A DNA stretch of 60,000 nucleotides from Hydractinia symbiolongicarpus (GCF_029227915.1 NC_079883.1:27406001-27466000); one strand, 5' to 3'. Counted from the first letter of the stretch, positions 10,101 to 21,271 are shown. Notes: a model not told the origin generated them from the sequence alone. Translations and numbers: made by a program.

Positions 10101-12541
10101 ACTGCATATAAATATAAATATCAGGGTTTTTAATTTTAAACAGCCTTGCATGTCCCCTTAATATAGCCATTCTCCTGAAATGTCGCTTAATATTTTTTGA
10201 TGTTTAGAGAAAGGTTACTGTTCCTGCATTGGCTATGAGCAGACCTCGTATCCTACACAGGAACCTTAGGCTACCATTTTTTGTGTACATATTTATTCAT
10301 TTCTTATATAGTTTTATGTTAATGTTCTTTCACATATTTAATTACTTTAGAGATTTATTGTTAGTTAATCTATTTCTGTACGTTAAGTGTGAATTTCTAT
10401 TGTTCTATTATATGTACTAGTCGATAAGGGAAGGCCATTTCTTGAATAAAACTATGCCGGAGCTACAAAAAGCACCCGCTAAAAAAATTTACGAGTGCTA
10501 TGGTGTGCGAAAAATTGCACTCGTGAGCAAAATTTACAAGTGCGATGTGAATATTTGCAAGTGTGATTCACACTTAACTATTTTTTGTTTACCGTAACGT
10601 TATGTTATTTAAGCTGTATAGAAATGAATTTTGTAAAATGTATTAACCACAAGTGCAAGTTTGAAATGTTGGACGCAATGATGTGTTGGCAGATTCGCTA
10701 TATGTTTTTGGTATTAAATATATTTCTAAACATTTTTGATTTCTCTTTCCCCTTTTAAAAATATTTTTTAAACTTTATTCATCATGTTTTTTCTTTGGTA
10801 TTACATCACAAAAACATTCGTCTGAAAGCTGTATTAAGGTACAGGACACCTAACCTCTCCCATGTTCTGGGTATATTTAACTTGCATGGGTGTGCACTCT
10901 TCTCGCAGTATTCTTTGTGACGATAAAGGTCGGACTGACTTGTGGCATGGTTCCAAATGGTCTTCCGTCTTTCGTTCCAGTCTTAGTGTAATGCACCAGC
11001 CGAGCATAACAATGTCAGCATGAAGAAAAGGGGCCGACTTTAATGTTCTCTATACTTTTTAAACAAATCAATCACAAAGAAATGAATGTTATGTAATCAG
11101 CGTAATAGCTTTTTTTAACCACTCTATAATATTTTAGAAAAAGAAAAATTGCAAAAAAAAGCACTCGTAAATCTTTTTACGAGTCTGCGGGCGAGTGCAT
11201 GTGCGATCGCACTCGTCTCAAGGAATGGCCTGTAAGGCCCATGGAATAATCCACTCAGGCAGAAAAATAGATTGCATAAGGTGTTTTGCTGATATCAGTA
11301 TTGCATATACAAAAAGCATATGCAATTTTTCAAAATTTATTTACACATTGCTTCCAATGTGTAGAGTTTAACCTGCTGATCAATAAAATGTATATGATCA
11401 TGTGCTTTTGATGAACGGTTTATAAGAAATAAGGGTTTAAAATTTTTGATGACGTCAGCAATGACCCATCAAAACCTAAAAAATTTTTTTTTAGAATTTT
11501 GTATACCTGTTGCCTTCATTATGTAGTTCTTGAAACGCTGATCAAGAAAATGTGTAGGATCATGTTTCTTTGACAAACGGTTGCAAAGATATTTGTGTTT
11601 AAAAATTTTTTGATGACGTCATCGACCCGTTCATTCCGAAACAGATTCGACATTAGTGTTATTGACGTCGTGCCGTATCGTCAGAAAATTTAACATTTGT
11701 GACATCACTTTTTTGGGTACATCAAAGGAAAATGAACACATTCTCTTTGCCTGTTACAGACAGACACAGTCTCTGTATTATTATAGAGATTGTTAGTATT
11801 CTATTGTTCTATTATATGTATTGATAGTATTCACTTAGGTGTTATATGTATTATGTATTATGAAGTCCTATTATGTAGTTTTTATGTTACATTTTGTGGG
11901 TCTTGCTGTGTCTGTTTTTCATGCTGTTAAATTTGTGGATGTCCTTGGTGGAGTAGGTTGTGTTTGTGAAAGTATTTTTGGATAGTGTTTTAGTAAGACT
12001 TTATTTATTATATGTTTTGTGTTGTCACTGTACTTTAAATTCTCATCATGGCATTTTTGTTTCTGGCACTTTTGTCTCTCCTGTTTATGTTTGTACTTTT
12101 CTGTTGCTAGGTTTAACATTTTAGTTATAGTTGTTTTTTTGTATCTTGTTTTAGCGTCTTGGATTATTGTATGATATTCTTGTGTTTGGACAATATACAC
12201 AAATCCTTGTCAGTAAAAACCTTACAGTAGTTTGGTCTGTTCTGCTGTAATAGTTACATTTTGTTGGTCATACTAGTCGTGGCTCATGGTTTTTTCCACT
12301 GACCAATGACGTTCCTCCATATATTATATACCGCATTTTTTGTGTCTCGTTACTGCGATACCATTTTGCATGACAGACATATCTAGGTATTATAATATAG
12401 ATGCATCAATTAATAAGATTTCCAACAAACCTCTTCATTTAGTACAGGTTGAGCAATTGCTTCCAGAAATTTCCTTTTTTCCAAGACAGCATGATTCTTC
12501 TTTTTTGTGAAAGCAACTGCTTTAGACTTTAGTCTCTTCAT
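893..12541 (-). CDS. ROCO-family ANK-LRR-Roc-COR protein, no kinase domain (8 coding exons)
   Basis: Multi-domain GTPase of the ROCO family. Exons in coding order (minus strand): 12541-12431, 9900-9799, 9526-9428, 9295-9206, 8325-8203, 6382-6287, 5793-5698, 4120-893. Each has a GT donor and AG acceptor, every junction is phase 0, and the sum is 1314 residues ending in TAG at 893-895. Order: short basic N-terminus (1-37), six or seven ankyrin-type repeats (about 38-239), leucine-rich repeats (about 311-451), Roc GTPase (about 484-630), COR (about 725-925) and a 390-residue C-terminal region. ANK-LRR-Roc-COR is the front half of LRRK1-type proteins, but the frame stops with no kinase, as in MFHAS1-type ROCO proteins. 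It probably works as a GTP-regulated intracellular scaffold; its partners are unknown. I see no signal peptide or membrane segment. Gene structure is seen directly; function is inferred from the family. Confidence 0.9.
4121..5697. other. Last intron of the ROCO gene
   Basis: Non-coding. It holds a mini Helitron-like copy (5188-5321). Around 4190-4330 lies sequence resembling about 6900-7060 (shared blocks near 'gcgca...ttaattttcg' and 'ttgtttttata.caac'), probably two degraded copies of one dispersed repeat. A homopolymer C/A run lies at 4346-4365. Confidence 0.5.
5188..5321 (+). mobile_element. Mini Helitron-like element, copy 1
   Basis: 134 bp. The start TATAATACCCGTATATGTC leads into GTCTG repeats, then a conserved block (cgcaaaatggtagcttagct). 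It ends with a perfect hairpin CCCGTGGA-TTTT-TCCACGGG, seven bases, then CTAG before T. A 3' hairpin followed by CTRR is the Helitron end signature. The usual 5' TCTATA is missing, and the copy is flanked by 12-bp perfect direct repeats (5176-5187 and 5322-5333), which Helitrons do not normally make. Confidence 0.65.
5698..12541 (-). CDS. Ankyrin-repeat exons of the ROCO gene (7 exons)
   Basis: Exon lengths are 111, 102, 99, 90, 123, 96 and 96 bp, all multiples of three. The first gives a 37-residue start, MKRLKSKAVAFTKKK then ...AIAQPVLNEE. The second (VLHAACSYDRLDVAEKL), third (SAIFYAVEGGSTDCFNFLL), sixth (YSPLHYAAKRGFAKAVSKLL) and seventh (TPIGLALAHAQYDVACILL) fit the ankyrin helix-turn-helix pattern well. 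The fourth and fifth fit loosely (VLVYGISLNNFNIVDKLI; SEALAILADYDVIDL). These exons are too short to stand out as open frames; they were found by repeat pattern plus splice sites. The start codon at 12541-12539 is the first ATG after an AG acceptor one base upstream. A further non-coding 5' exon or a trans-spliced leader is possible. Confidence 0.85.
5794..6286. other. ROCO intron with a pyrimidine-rich stretch
   Basis: Non-coding. About 6055-6195 is strongly pyrimidine-rich on the plus strand, so purine-rich in the gene's sense. No element recognised. Confidence 0.4.
6383..8202. other. ROCO intron holding a minisatellite and a degraded dispersed repeat
   Basis: Non-coding apart from the 26-bp array at 6419-6646. 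A plus-strand 113-codon open frame at 7210-7551 shows no recognisable family and overlaps another frame on the opposite strand; I treat it as chance. Confidence 0.4.
6419..6646. repeat. 26-bp tandem repeat (about 8-9 copies)
   Basis: Unit close to CACTTGGATAATGTTCAAAA + ATTATT, repeated with few changes. Within the better copies ATAATGTT..AACATTAT is a dyad, so every unit can form a small hairpin. It lies in a ROCO intron about 40 bp upstream, in the gene's sense, of the 6382 acceptor. Confidence 0.9.
8326..9205. other. ROCO intron, nothing recognised
   Basis: AT-rich, with the donor and acceptor of the flanking ankyrin exons at its ends. No repeat array or coding signal seen. Confidence 0.4.
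10417..11789 (-). mobile_element. Helitron-like element, copy 2, interrupted by another transposon
   Basis: Read on the minus strand it starts A|TCTCTATAATAATACAGAG at 11789, has the family body, and ends ...GGGCCTTA / TCGACTAG|T at 10417. The 3' hairpin (GGATTATTCC region, about 11241-11257) is separated from the terminal TCGACTAG by an 803-bp inverted-repeat element (10430-11232). Without the insert the copy is about 565 bp, close to copy 7. The 5' A and 3' T context fits insertion at an AT dinucleotide. Confidence 0.7.
10430..11232. mobile_element. 803-bp terminal-inverted-repeat transposon nested in a Helitron-like copy
   Basis: Ends GAAGGCCATTTCTTGA (left) and the reverse complement of CAGGCCATTCCTTGA (right), flanked by TAAGG at 10425-10429 and 11233-11237, a 5-bp target duplication. 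Subterminal regions repeat GCACTCG / CGAGTGC motifs many times on both sides, as in hAT-like elements, though hAT elements usually make 8-bp duplications. No transposase frame is seen, so it is non-autonomous. Confidence 0.75.
12273..12401 (-). mobile_element. Mini Helitron-like element, copy 3
   Basis: 129 bp, complete. On the minus strand it begins A|TCTATATTATAATACC and ends CTAG|T. It shares the GTCTGTCATGCAAAATGG block with copy 1. The 3' hairpin is weakened (TGG...CCA). It ends 29 bp before the donor of the first ROCO coding exon. Confidence 0.7.
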
Positions 12542-12560
12542 TCTAGAAGAATTAGAAAAA
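12539..12560 (-). promoter_or_regulatory. Splice acceptor one base before the ROCO start codon
   Basis: On the minus strand a pyrimidine-rich run ends in ttcttctag, followed by A and the ATG. An acceptor this close to the initiator means either a non-coding 5' exon further upstream (above 12.56 kb) or trans-splicing of a leader RNA, a process known in hydrozoan cnidarians. The sequence alone cannot separate the two. Confidence 0.45.
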
Positions 12561-15500
12561 GTAATGAAAAGTAATGCCATTTAAGAAATAGCACATAAAC
12601 AAGATTATTTTTTCTGAAAAAACATAAGCAGGGCTTTATTAAATTTTTATATTAATCAGTGCATTTTGAACTAAGGATTAATAAAAAGCTTTAACGCAAA
12701 GTAAACATAGATGAATTTTTTGCAAATTATACTTTCTTTTGCATTTTTTGCAAGCTTCAAACCTTGAAATCCTTTTTCACAGATAGGAAGTGACAGAAAC
12801 AAAAACTTTTCTAAGCATAGGTTGTTCACAACAACCTGATTGGTAAATCTTCTTTTGCGTTTCATTCTAGGAAAAGTTAAACTGAGTGTCTTTGATTTTC
12901 AACCTTGAAGCATTCTAAAAAGTTCTTAGCAACGAAATAAACTAAAATTGTGTTTATGTCATTAAACTTTTTATAGTTAATCTGAAAGTATGCCTAATTC
13001 TAAAACTGACCAATAAAATAATACATTAAAACTAAGTAGGAACACAAAGTGCAAATTTTTACTTTTAAACCATTTAACAACATCACTTAACAACATCTAA
13101 AAAATAAAAATTATGTGCAATATAACTGAGTTTAGGGAAACAGAGAATGTTTAGTGTCCGGCTTACTTTTTTGCCATTCTTTGAGTAAAATATACAATGC
13201 CATTAATTCTTAAAGCTTCTTAATTAGTTTTGAATCTACGGAGACAGATACGGAGAAGCAATGCTAGAAATATGCCCAAACTTTTGTGATTGACTTCCTA
13301 ATTATTTGTGTCTTACACATCCTGAAGTAATGTTTATTAAAGACCTCTATGCTTTGACCACCATTTCTACCAATACTCTATTTTATAATGTGCAATCGTA
13401 ATAAATAATAAAAAAGAATAAGTAAAGTTGTAATAATTTACAATGAGGATAAAGATCCATCAAGTCAAAGGACAAAAATTGTGCAAAGCTACATACATAG
13501 CTAAACAAGTCTATAGTTAGTATAGTCCATTTTTAGTTAAAAATAACAACAAAATTTTACTCTCGAAAGTTGCACCGAAAAAGTTAATAAAATGGTAATA
13601 TTTTATGTCTATGATGGAGACCCATCGTTGTTCCATTCTATGATGAGCATTTAGAAAAAATCAAAAGGTGTGAAAATGGAAATGATTCGGGAGCTTTCAA
13701 AAAGTATGTTTGTCCTATGGGGACAGAGGATCAAGTATATAATAACACACAAAAATAAAGGGGAGGGAGAAGTTTTAAGAATTTTTAAATCATTTTTAAA
13801 AACAAATTTCTTCATCTACCTTTTAAAATGATTGTTTATAGCTATGTCATGCTGTTTTGGTTAATTTTGCTTGCACATATTTTTTGCAAGATGTGTAAAA
13901 ATATGACTACCTGATCTTCTCTTCTTAGTTTTAGTGCTATTAAGGCTGACTTTTTGTGAATGCAACCAAGCTTATCACAATAGCATTTTGTGTTTTATTT
14001 TCATAGTGGGATTCTGAAAAATGTACACAGTGGGTTAGCTAGAAATTCCTAATTGAGGCTGCCACCATGGACCTTTTTCCTGGAGGAAGGCCCATGATGG
14101 CGTCCGTAAAAGGGAAAATTTTGAAATTCCATGTTTTCAGATGCTTGGAAACAGCCTTTCCCAGTGCATTTTCTTCTAAAACATTGGTTGAAGACTTCGT
14201 GTTTTTTACTCACATACTACCATTTTTAACTTTACGTGAAATGCTAATCTAGGTTAACGAAAAAAGAATATATAAATAAAAATGTGTTATGCAATGATTT
14301 TCGTGAAACTAAAAATTTCAAAAATAAAAATCTTGTAAAGTATCTAGTCCAAATGAGTGAATAGTGTAGTTTTTGTGTTTCCTGGCATTTATCAACATTA
14401 GAATTTTTTAAATTATACATGCTTTTTAAGAACATTATAGCTTTTTCAAAATCTTCCATTGGGAAAACGTAAGCTACTTTCAACTGGGAAGAGGCCATTT
14501 ACCAGCCTCTATTTACGCTAGCTAACACCATGGTACGGAAGTGGGGGCGTGGGTTTAAAAGCAAACTTGAGAAAACAAGGGGAAGGAGGGGAGGTGGTGA
14601 ATATTTGAACCAAGATACGTTTTCAATGCCCCCTTGGAATTAATTTTGACTGTATTTGTCAATTTATTGAATATGTGTCAGTAATAGTGTGAAATCTGTG
14701 TTGTTATGTGCATCATATTACACCTCATTTACATCTTTAGATCCTTACTAACACAATTAGTGCTCTGGTAATCACTCTTATTTTGTTAGTCAATTAATGA
14801 ACACTTACAGCCCTTAAAATTAGCGTCAGCATTCGGCACTGCCAACGTAAATGCCGACGTAAAATAGAAAGATACCGTAGTTGCGTCGGCAAAAAAATTG
14901 CCGATATAATTTTGTTGTGAAATTTTTAAATAACAACATTTTGGTTTTTTTTGAGCTACTCCTAATTATTGCAACTACAAAATAATTACATTCGATTTTC
15001 AGTAAGTTCATTATCATTAACTAAAATCAATTAGAGTACAGAAATACTGTGGTGCCATTCGATTTGTAATAATAATAAAAAAATTGTATATCGTATTAAA
15101 AGGAAGTCCAGAAGTTCTTTCTCCCACACGATACAGCAGGCAATAAGTCAGCCCAGCCCAAGGTTTTGTGAGGAGAGATGTTCTGTGAAAACTCTAACAA
15201 TTGAGTCTCCTGTACAGTTTTGCTTCATGTTAAACAATGCCAATGACAAGTATTTTCGAAGCATGTCACCGGCCACTTCTGCGATATACAACCTGATGAT
15301 GCCCTAACCTAATGAGTTCATCTCGAAACATAAAAAGCCAGTTGGCAGTGAACTATTAACCCTACGAAGTTCACCACGCGGAAGGTATGTCAATAAGACT
15401 TGTACTCCAACCTAATTAACTGAGTTTTTTTGGCAAAAAGTGACACGTTGTAGTAAACACTACATATTATTATTTTTTAGAAAACCAGAAAATGTGTCAA

Positions 15501-15569
15501 ATATTTATAGTGCTAGCAAAACATTAAAATAAGGTGTTAAATTTTGATCTAATTTCTAAAATGAATTTG
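12543..15569. other. Intergenic, upstream of the ROCO gene
   Basis: AT-rich; no coding exon could be supported. It may contain the ROCO promoter and 5' untranslated exon. About 14825-14915 carries several tgccgac / gtcggca motifs in both orientations, perhaps the remains of a small inverted-repeat element. Confidence 0.35.
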
Positions 15570-16823
15570 AAGGGGCACTCCAGAGAAAAAAATATTTGAA
15601 AAAAATGTTTTTTTGATAAGACAATACATAAATATGTCAGAGTAAACCTTTTACAATCGTTAAAAATCTTTATTTATACCTTAATCAAGACACAAAAAGA
15701 AAGTTAATATTTAAGGGAAAATTTAGCTCTGAAAGAAACAGCTAAAAAACCGTTATACACCCAAATTTATTTCTCTACCAAATAATTTAAACAACACACC
15801 TGCTTTTAGCGTTAGCGTTCTCTTAATAAAACTCCAATCAATTTTTTACTTCGAATACTAAACTTTGCTTCATCCCAAAGAGAACAAATTGAAAATGTAT
15901 AGCTAAAATTGCCTAATACATTTCCAATCAATTCTTTTTGTGATGTTAAATCATCCTTCGTTAGAAATATTTCTAACTAACAACACCAACTTCGTTCGAC
16001 AACAACAGTTTGTTTTTTTACATTTCAGATTCGAATTACATTCATATTCGAATTTGATAGATTTTTTATAAAAGGAAGCAGCCTTGGTCCCAGAACACAA
16101 AATTGAGCTTTAAGCTAACCTTATGATGAGTAAGCATTGGCATGTCAGAAAGTTTTTTTTATTTCTTGCCACTTTGTAAAAATGCCATTTCAGCTAGTGA
16201 ACGTAATCAAAGTTTCTCATTTCTTCTAATTTCATTTTTGTAGTTATATCCACAGAACACAACCAAATAACATTTTGCACATTTTTATATTAAATAAAAG
16301 AACATTATACCAATTTCCAATACAGATAAAAAAGTTTTCTAGTTACACCTGTATCTTTCGTAGCGCTCAAGTTTCTATTCTTTGTTTTTCAAAAAAGAAG
16401 CTTTTTTGATGGAAGGACATGCCGATTATTTTCAGGTGGTAAATGTACCCATTTTCTTCAATCTTTGTACCTGTTTAATGCTGCATGTTATGCTGATAAT
16501 GCAGTTGCTAAAACAGCTTTGTCAAAACAACTCTTTACACTTCTCTTATCGATTGGTACATCTAAACGCAGAGCAACTAACCATTTTTTAAAGATTTAAA
16601 CTTAAATTACATACAAAAAGCGATTTAATGTAAGCTATAAGTCTTAACATGAACGTTTTCTGCGCTCGCTTAAGCTTTCTGCACGATCTGATGAATATGT
16701 GAAGGCTTGTACAACAATTTTAAATAAGAAAAACAAGTAAAGTAAGTTTTTTTTATTTCTTATGCTTTTCTGAGTACGTATATAACAAAAAAGGAAAAAG
16801 TGATTTTTACTGGAGTTCCCCTT
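15570..16823. mobile_element. 1254-bp element with 14-bp terminal inverted repeats
   Basis: Left end AAGGGGCACTCCAG (15570-15583), right end the reverse complement of AAGGGGAACTCCAG (16810-16823), 13 of 14 matching. The interior is AT-rich with no transposase, so it is a non-autonomous DNA transposon or long MITE. Flanking duplication is unclear (tttg before, taaa after). Confidence 0.6.
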
Positions 16824-17679
16824 TAAATAAACAAAATTTTATCATTTTTGTTGGTGTTACATAAAAAGTGATTACATTGTTAGATTTAGATGTTATTTTA
16901 CTCTTTTTCTACATTATACAAAAATCCTTAAGGTTTTTACATTAGGTTTTATCTCACCTATTACCTTTGGTTAAATCCAATTCCCCATGCTTTAAAGGTA
17001 TTAAAAAACAAGTTATTAAAAAGATTTTTTGTTAAAACAATACTTTTAAAAAAGAAACTACATTCTTTTAAAAAAAGAAAGTGCAAAAAGTTATATTTTT
17101 AAAGCGAAAGTATATATACAATTTCATAAATAGGTTTAGCATGCTATACATCCAAAAGTGATCTCTCTGCACAACATTTTATGACCTAACAAATATGATA
17201 AATAAGTGATAACAAAGTTATTTTATAGATATCTATTAATATGCTGCTCACTCTCTGGTTGTTACTTCTAAGGAGATGTAGACTATTAGGTTATGACTTG
17301 ATTAGAGGTGAATTGGCAAACAATTTATGACTCTATCTTAAAGTCATGCTATTTTTTTATACCATAATGTGCCACACTAATTTTGTCATTACAAGTTTGT
17401 AGGTCAGAACTGCATGAATGTTTATATTTATTAGCATTCTATAGTTTTTATGCGGACCCTTGTGTGAAGTTCTCTCCAACAAATAATCTACTTTTTTATA
17501 CAAAGACTGTGTTGTAATATAGCTGAAAGCTTTATTAGGTATATATACCACAAAATAATGCAGGCAGTAAGTTGTGCACCAGTCCAGTCCATTCCAAACT
17601 TTATTTTTAGTTACAGACATCTTTTGATCTTTAAATTAAAATATAGCTTATAGGTATAAAAAGATGATAGTACCCACAG

Positions 17680-18611
17680 TCATCATTCATTATTCTTGGC
17701 TTAACCTTCCGTTTTCCATGCTAGCATGGGTTGGATGGGGTATACTAATGACCCTTTTCCAATCTGATCTAGACTGTGTTAGATCTAAACTCAACTTCCT
17801 CTGTATCAAGTCTGTCCTTATAACCTCCTGCCAAGTCTTTCTTGGTCTGCCTCTGGGCTTTGCCCCAGGAACTATCAAGTCTCTACACTTTCTTACCCAA
17901 TTATCCTCATCCATTCTTTTCAAGTGCCCCAGCCAATTCAATCTTCTTATCTGGATAACATCTTTAATTCTATGGAGACTTAGCCTGATTCTTAGCTCAT
18001 CTGAACTCTTTCTGTCTCTCAGACTGGCATTACACATCCACCTAACCATTCTCATATCATTCCTTTCTAAACGGTCAAGATCTTCCTGCTTCACTGCCAA
18101 TGTCTCACTACCGTACAACATAACACTTCTTACACAGGCCTCATACAACCTACCTTTTACCTCACTTAAGAGGACTCTGCTAGTCAACAAAGGAAGTAAC
18201 TCTTTGAACTTTTTCCAAGCAGAACCTATTCTGCAATTAACACTTCTTCCAACACTCCCTTCACTGCCCAACATATCACCTAAGTAACAGAAGTTCTCAA
18301 CTATCTCTAACGAGCCACTGTTATATATCATTAAAGCTGGAAATACTTCATTCTCTATAATCTCACCTTTTCAATGCTTGCATACAAACTGAATGTCAGC
18401 TCTTAACCTTCCACTAAAACTACTTCACTTGTTATGTACCCAATGCTTGCAAGTCTGACAAAAAATTGAGTTACTACCAACCCCTTTCCTGCAAACTCCA
18501 CAAGGCCACTTTTTAACTACAAGGTCACATTTGGCTGCAATGCTACTAATCATGACTTTAGACTTTGCCGTGTTTACCTTTAGCCCTTTCTCTTCTAGTC
18601 CTTAAGTACAA
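17680..18611 (-). pseudogene. LINE reverse-transcriptase C-terminus, broken and 5'-truncated
   Basis: The minus strand reads the end of a non-LTR retrotransposon polyprotein. From about 18611: a K-VNTAKSKVM stretch, a Cys-rich WPCGVCRKGVG...CQTCKHWVH motif (18452-18522 region) typical of one class of invertebrate LINEs, then FCYLGDML, RLYEACVRSVMLYGSET and LNWLGHLKRMDEDNWVRKC. In-frame TGA codons near 18440 (where the last Cys of the motif is expected) and 18375 show it is dead. The polymerase core upstream is missing. A second, internally deleted copy lies at 39605-40060. Confidence 0.85.
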
Positions 18612-20795
18612 AAGTTTTTAACCAAAATTTGACTTTCTTCACCTAAGGTCTGCATTTTCTTGCCTGTTGATTTTTCTGATTTCTATCACGCATGCGCAAG
18701 AATCCTGTAAAAACGTAAACATCGAAAGTCATCTATGGGGCAATTTGCTGTTAAAGCGTAAACAAAAGCTAAATAACAACGGCCTGGTGGTTACTGTTAG
18801 TTCAATTATTAAATGACACACTGTTATCATGCCAAGGTTTTAACTTATACTTTCAGGCATAAAGGCCTATTTCTTAAGTTTAAAAAGAAAGTAGATTTTA
18901 TAAAAAGAAAGTAACTTATAGCCATTTCTTTAATAAAAGAAAATGTAATCTTTAATGTGTAAAGGAGCTCTGCATACTATACCACCTGACTATATCTTAT
19001 ATTTTTTAAATTCTTTAATACACCTTTAGGATAATTTTAATTGTACATGCGTTCCTACGGCTCTCCATTGTTTTACAATATCGGAAAAAAATGAGGTAAA
19101 AATCGTGTTTTTATGAGAGTTTGTTAGAGACGAAAGCATGTTTTCTCCAGTTTTTTAACTTCTGTCGGATCAATTTCCTTCAAATTTTCAAGAAATGTTA
19201 ATAATAATAAGATACAACTTATGTGTACTTTTCATTAAAAACAAAGCGCAGAAAGAAAAGTTATCACGAAAAAACGTGTTTTCTCATTAATAAACTCTTA
19301 TAAAAATGTGATGTTTACCTCCTCCGATCACTAAATAAGGTGCGATAGAGTGTTTGTTTTCCTAAATTATCGTACAGGTGTATTGGTAAATTAAAACTTA
19401 CATATATCAATACAGCCACACCACATCTGTCACATTACGACATGTTTATTGATCTATATTTTCACAGCAGCTACCACGTTCTTATCATACAACTATAATT
19501 CGCTCACTTAATTAAATTTTAGGAAGTACGGAAAATGAAAGTTTCAGTTTCTCCTGACAAAGAAAGTGTACAAACAACATGTCATTGCAGAGTTTCGTAA
19601 ACATTGCTATGTCAGCAAAACTGGGAATCGCTACAAGCAGTTTGCAAGGGGGTGAAACAACGAACACTGTCTCTTGCCTGTGATTGGAACTTTTTTCCTG
19701 GAGTTTTTTAAGTATATACTATGCTAGAATTTTAAGTTTAATTAATTTAATTTACAATAAAAAGTCGGTCTCGCCATTTAATAAAACCACATCGGGTGAT
19801 TCAGATGATATTAAAATCAGCGCTGAAATGAAGATTCGTGGTGTGTATAATGTACGCCCTGAATATATCACGGGCATCCAAGCCTACCAGGCAATGACGA
19901 GTTGTTTTCAGAATTTTAACCCCCGCCCACAGACACTTTAATTTTTTTATTCAGAGCAAACCGTGATGATTTCCGAGAATTTCAAAAATGTCGGCTTTTC
20001 GAAAAGGCAGACATTGCTCCGACTTTCCTCCGCTGGGCTGCCGTCGTGCCCAGCACCTTTTGTCTTATTTCTTTTTTTTTCTGAATGTAATTTTTTCGGA
20101 CTATGAGATATTTTTTCAACTTGTCCGCATTTCTTTCAACTTACTGGATTCTTTTTAGGTCATCCGGGTTTCGCCAAAAATCATCGAGGGTCGATCATTA
20201 CATTATTACAAAACACAGTAGAATAGTTATTTTTAAAATATAGGGCCATTTTTAATATACATAGCGCCATTTTTAAAAATTATATGCCCACTTTTATAAG
20301 CAACCTTGTCTGCAGGATTATTTTTACGTATTGACTGTGTAATATTACAGAGTAGGGAGCCATACGAACAGCTATGAAGAGACTTTGATAAGGCATAATA
20401 TAATCATCAATTTGATTTTTTGAAAAAAAAAATTTTTTTGAAAGTTTTGTAACAGAATTAAGTAAAATACAATTGAATTGCTAGCTTTTTTTTTATTCCT
20501 ACACGTTATAAAATTTTCTTTTTAGTACAGAAATCAAAATTCCTGTCGGTGTTTACAGCAGTGATTTCCAATCTCACCAGAACTTTTATTTGCGCCAGCA
20601 CGCATATTCAAAAAGCGATATGCGTAATGAAAGCATCCATGTTCAACGTGATACACACAAGTAACAAGTTGCGAAGTAAAATTTTTTTACAAGTATAAAA
20701 AGGACCAAGCCGGTTTTAAAATAAGTATAGTTTGCAAAGAGTGAAATTTATAATTGACGAGAGGTACTTCATCGCTATATTTTATCTTATTTACA
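18612..20795. other. Intergenic, nothing firmly recognised
   Basis: AT-rich. A somewhat GC-richer patch at about 19975-20055 contains short inverted motifs (gtcggc..ttttcgaaaag; ctgggctgccgtcgtgcccag). No coding exon or known element could be supported. Confidence 0.35.
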
Positions 20796-20801
20796 AAATG
20801 C

Positions 20802-20890
20802 CTGTCCCCAGGTTTTGTTGCATGGATGTTACACCCGCTAGCATCACTTGACGGTCCCGATATCATTATGGCAAGAAAACCTGGGGACGA
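20802..20890. mobile_element. Foldback MITE with CTCGTCCCCAGG-type ends, copy a
   Basis: CTGTCCCCAGGTTTTGTTGC at the left is mirrored by GCAAGAAAACCTGGGGACGAG-like sequence at the right, about 89 bp overall. Member of the local family sharing the terminal sequence AACCTCGTCCCCAGGG. Confidence 0.65.
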
Positions 20891-21271
20891 GATTAAAAAA
20901 AAGCGTACTGTTATTAAATTAGAAAAACATGATTTTCAAACGCTTGTTCTGTGTTCGTTTGTAAACGTCAATGCTATGCTTGGTTTTCAAATGGGATGAC
21001 CTGTTCAGAAATACACAAAGATCATACTTAAACAGATTTCCATATCTTATTTATTTCAAATCAATTAATTGATTCTTTTAAGTATCTGGTATTTTCCAGT
21101 TGTGTTAAGACCTTGTGAAATGTTTGGATTGAATCCAGCGATTTGCTTTCACAGCGTGCCCATATGGGGCATTCTCGACCCCAGAGCTCTTTGCTTTCGA
21201 GGTTTTAATCTTAAAGAGCTCTCTTACACACAACATCTTAAACACACAACATCTTAAAGAGCTTCGTATTC

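Larger units (their letters stand above)
9901..12430. other. First mapped ROCO intron, filled with nested mobile elements
   Basis: Holds copies 2 and 3 of the Helitron-like family and the 803-bp element. The flanks of copy 2 share a direct repeat of about 20 bp (ending at 10416, and again at about 11803-11821), set 11 bp away from the element on one side. It looks like an older tandem repeat rather than a target duplication. Minus-strand frame 11919-12200 has no family I recognise. Confidence 0.5.

Noticed and set aside
11919-12200. 93-codon minus-strand Lys-rich frame
   Set aside because: Low-complexity A-rich translation in an intron; no splice sites or family.
12836-12866. Alternative first ROCO exon (AATGAAACGC after ttttcctag)
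   Set aside because: It looks like the real first exon (acceptor, A, ATG, basic codons), but splicing it to 12542 shifts the frame into a stop. Perhaps a chance match or an old duplicate.
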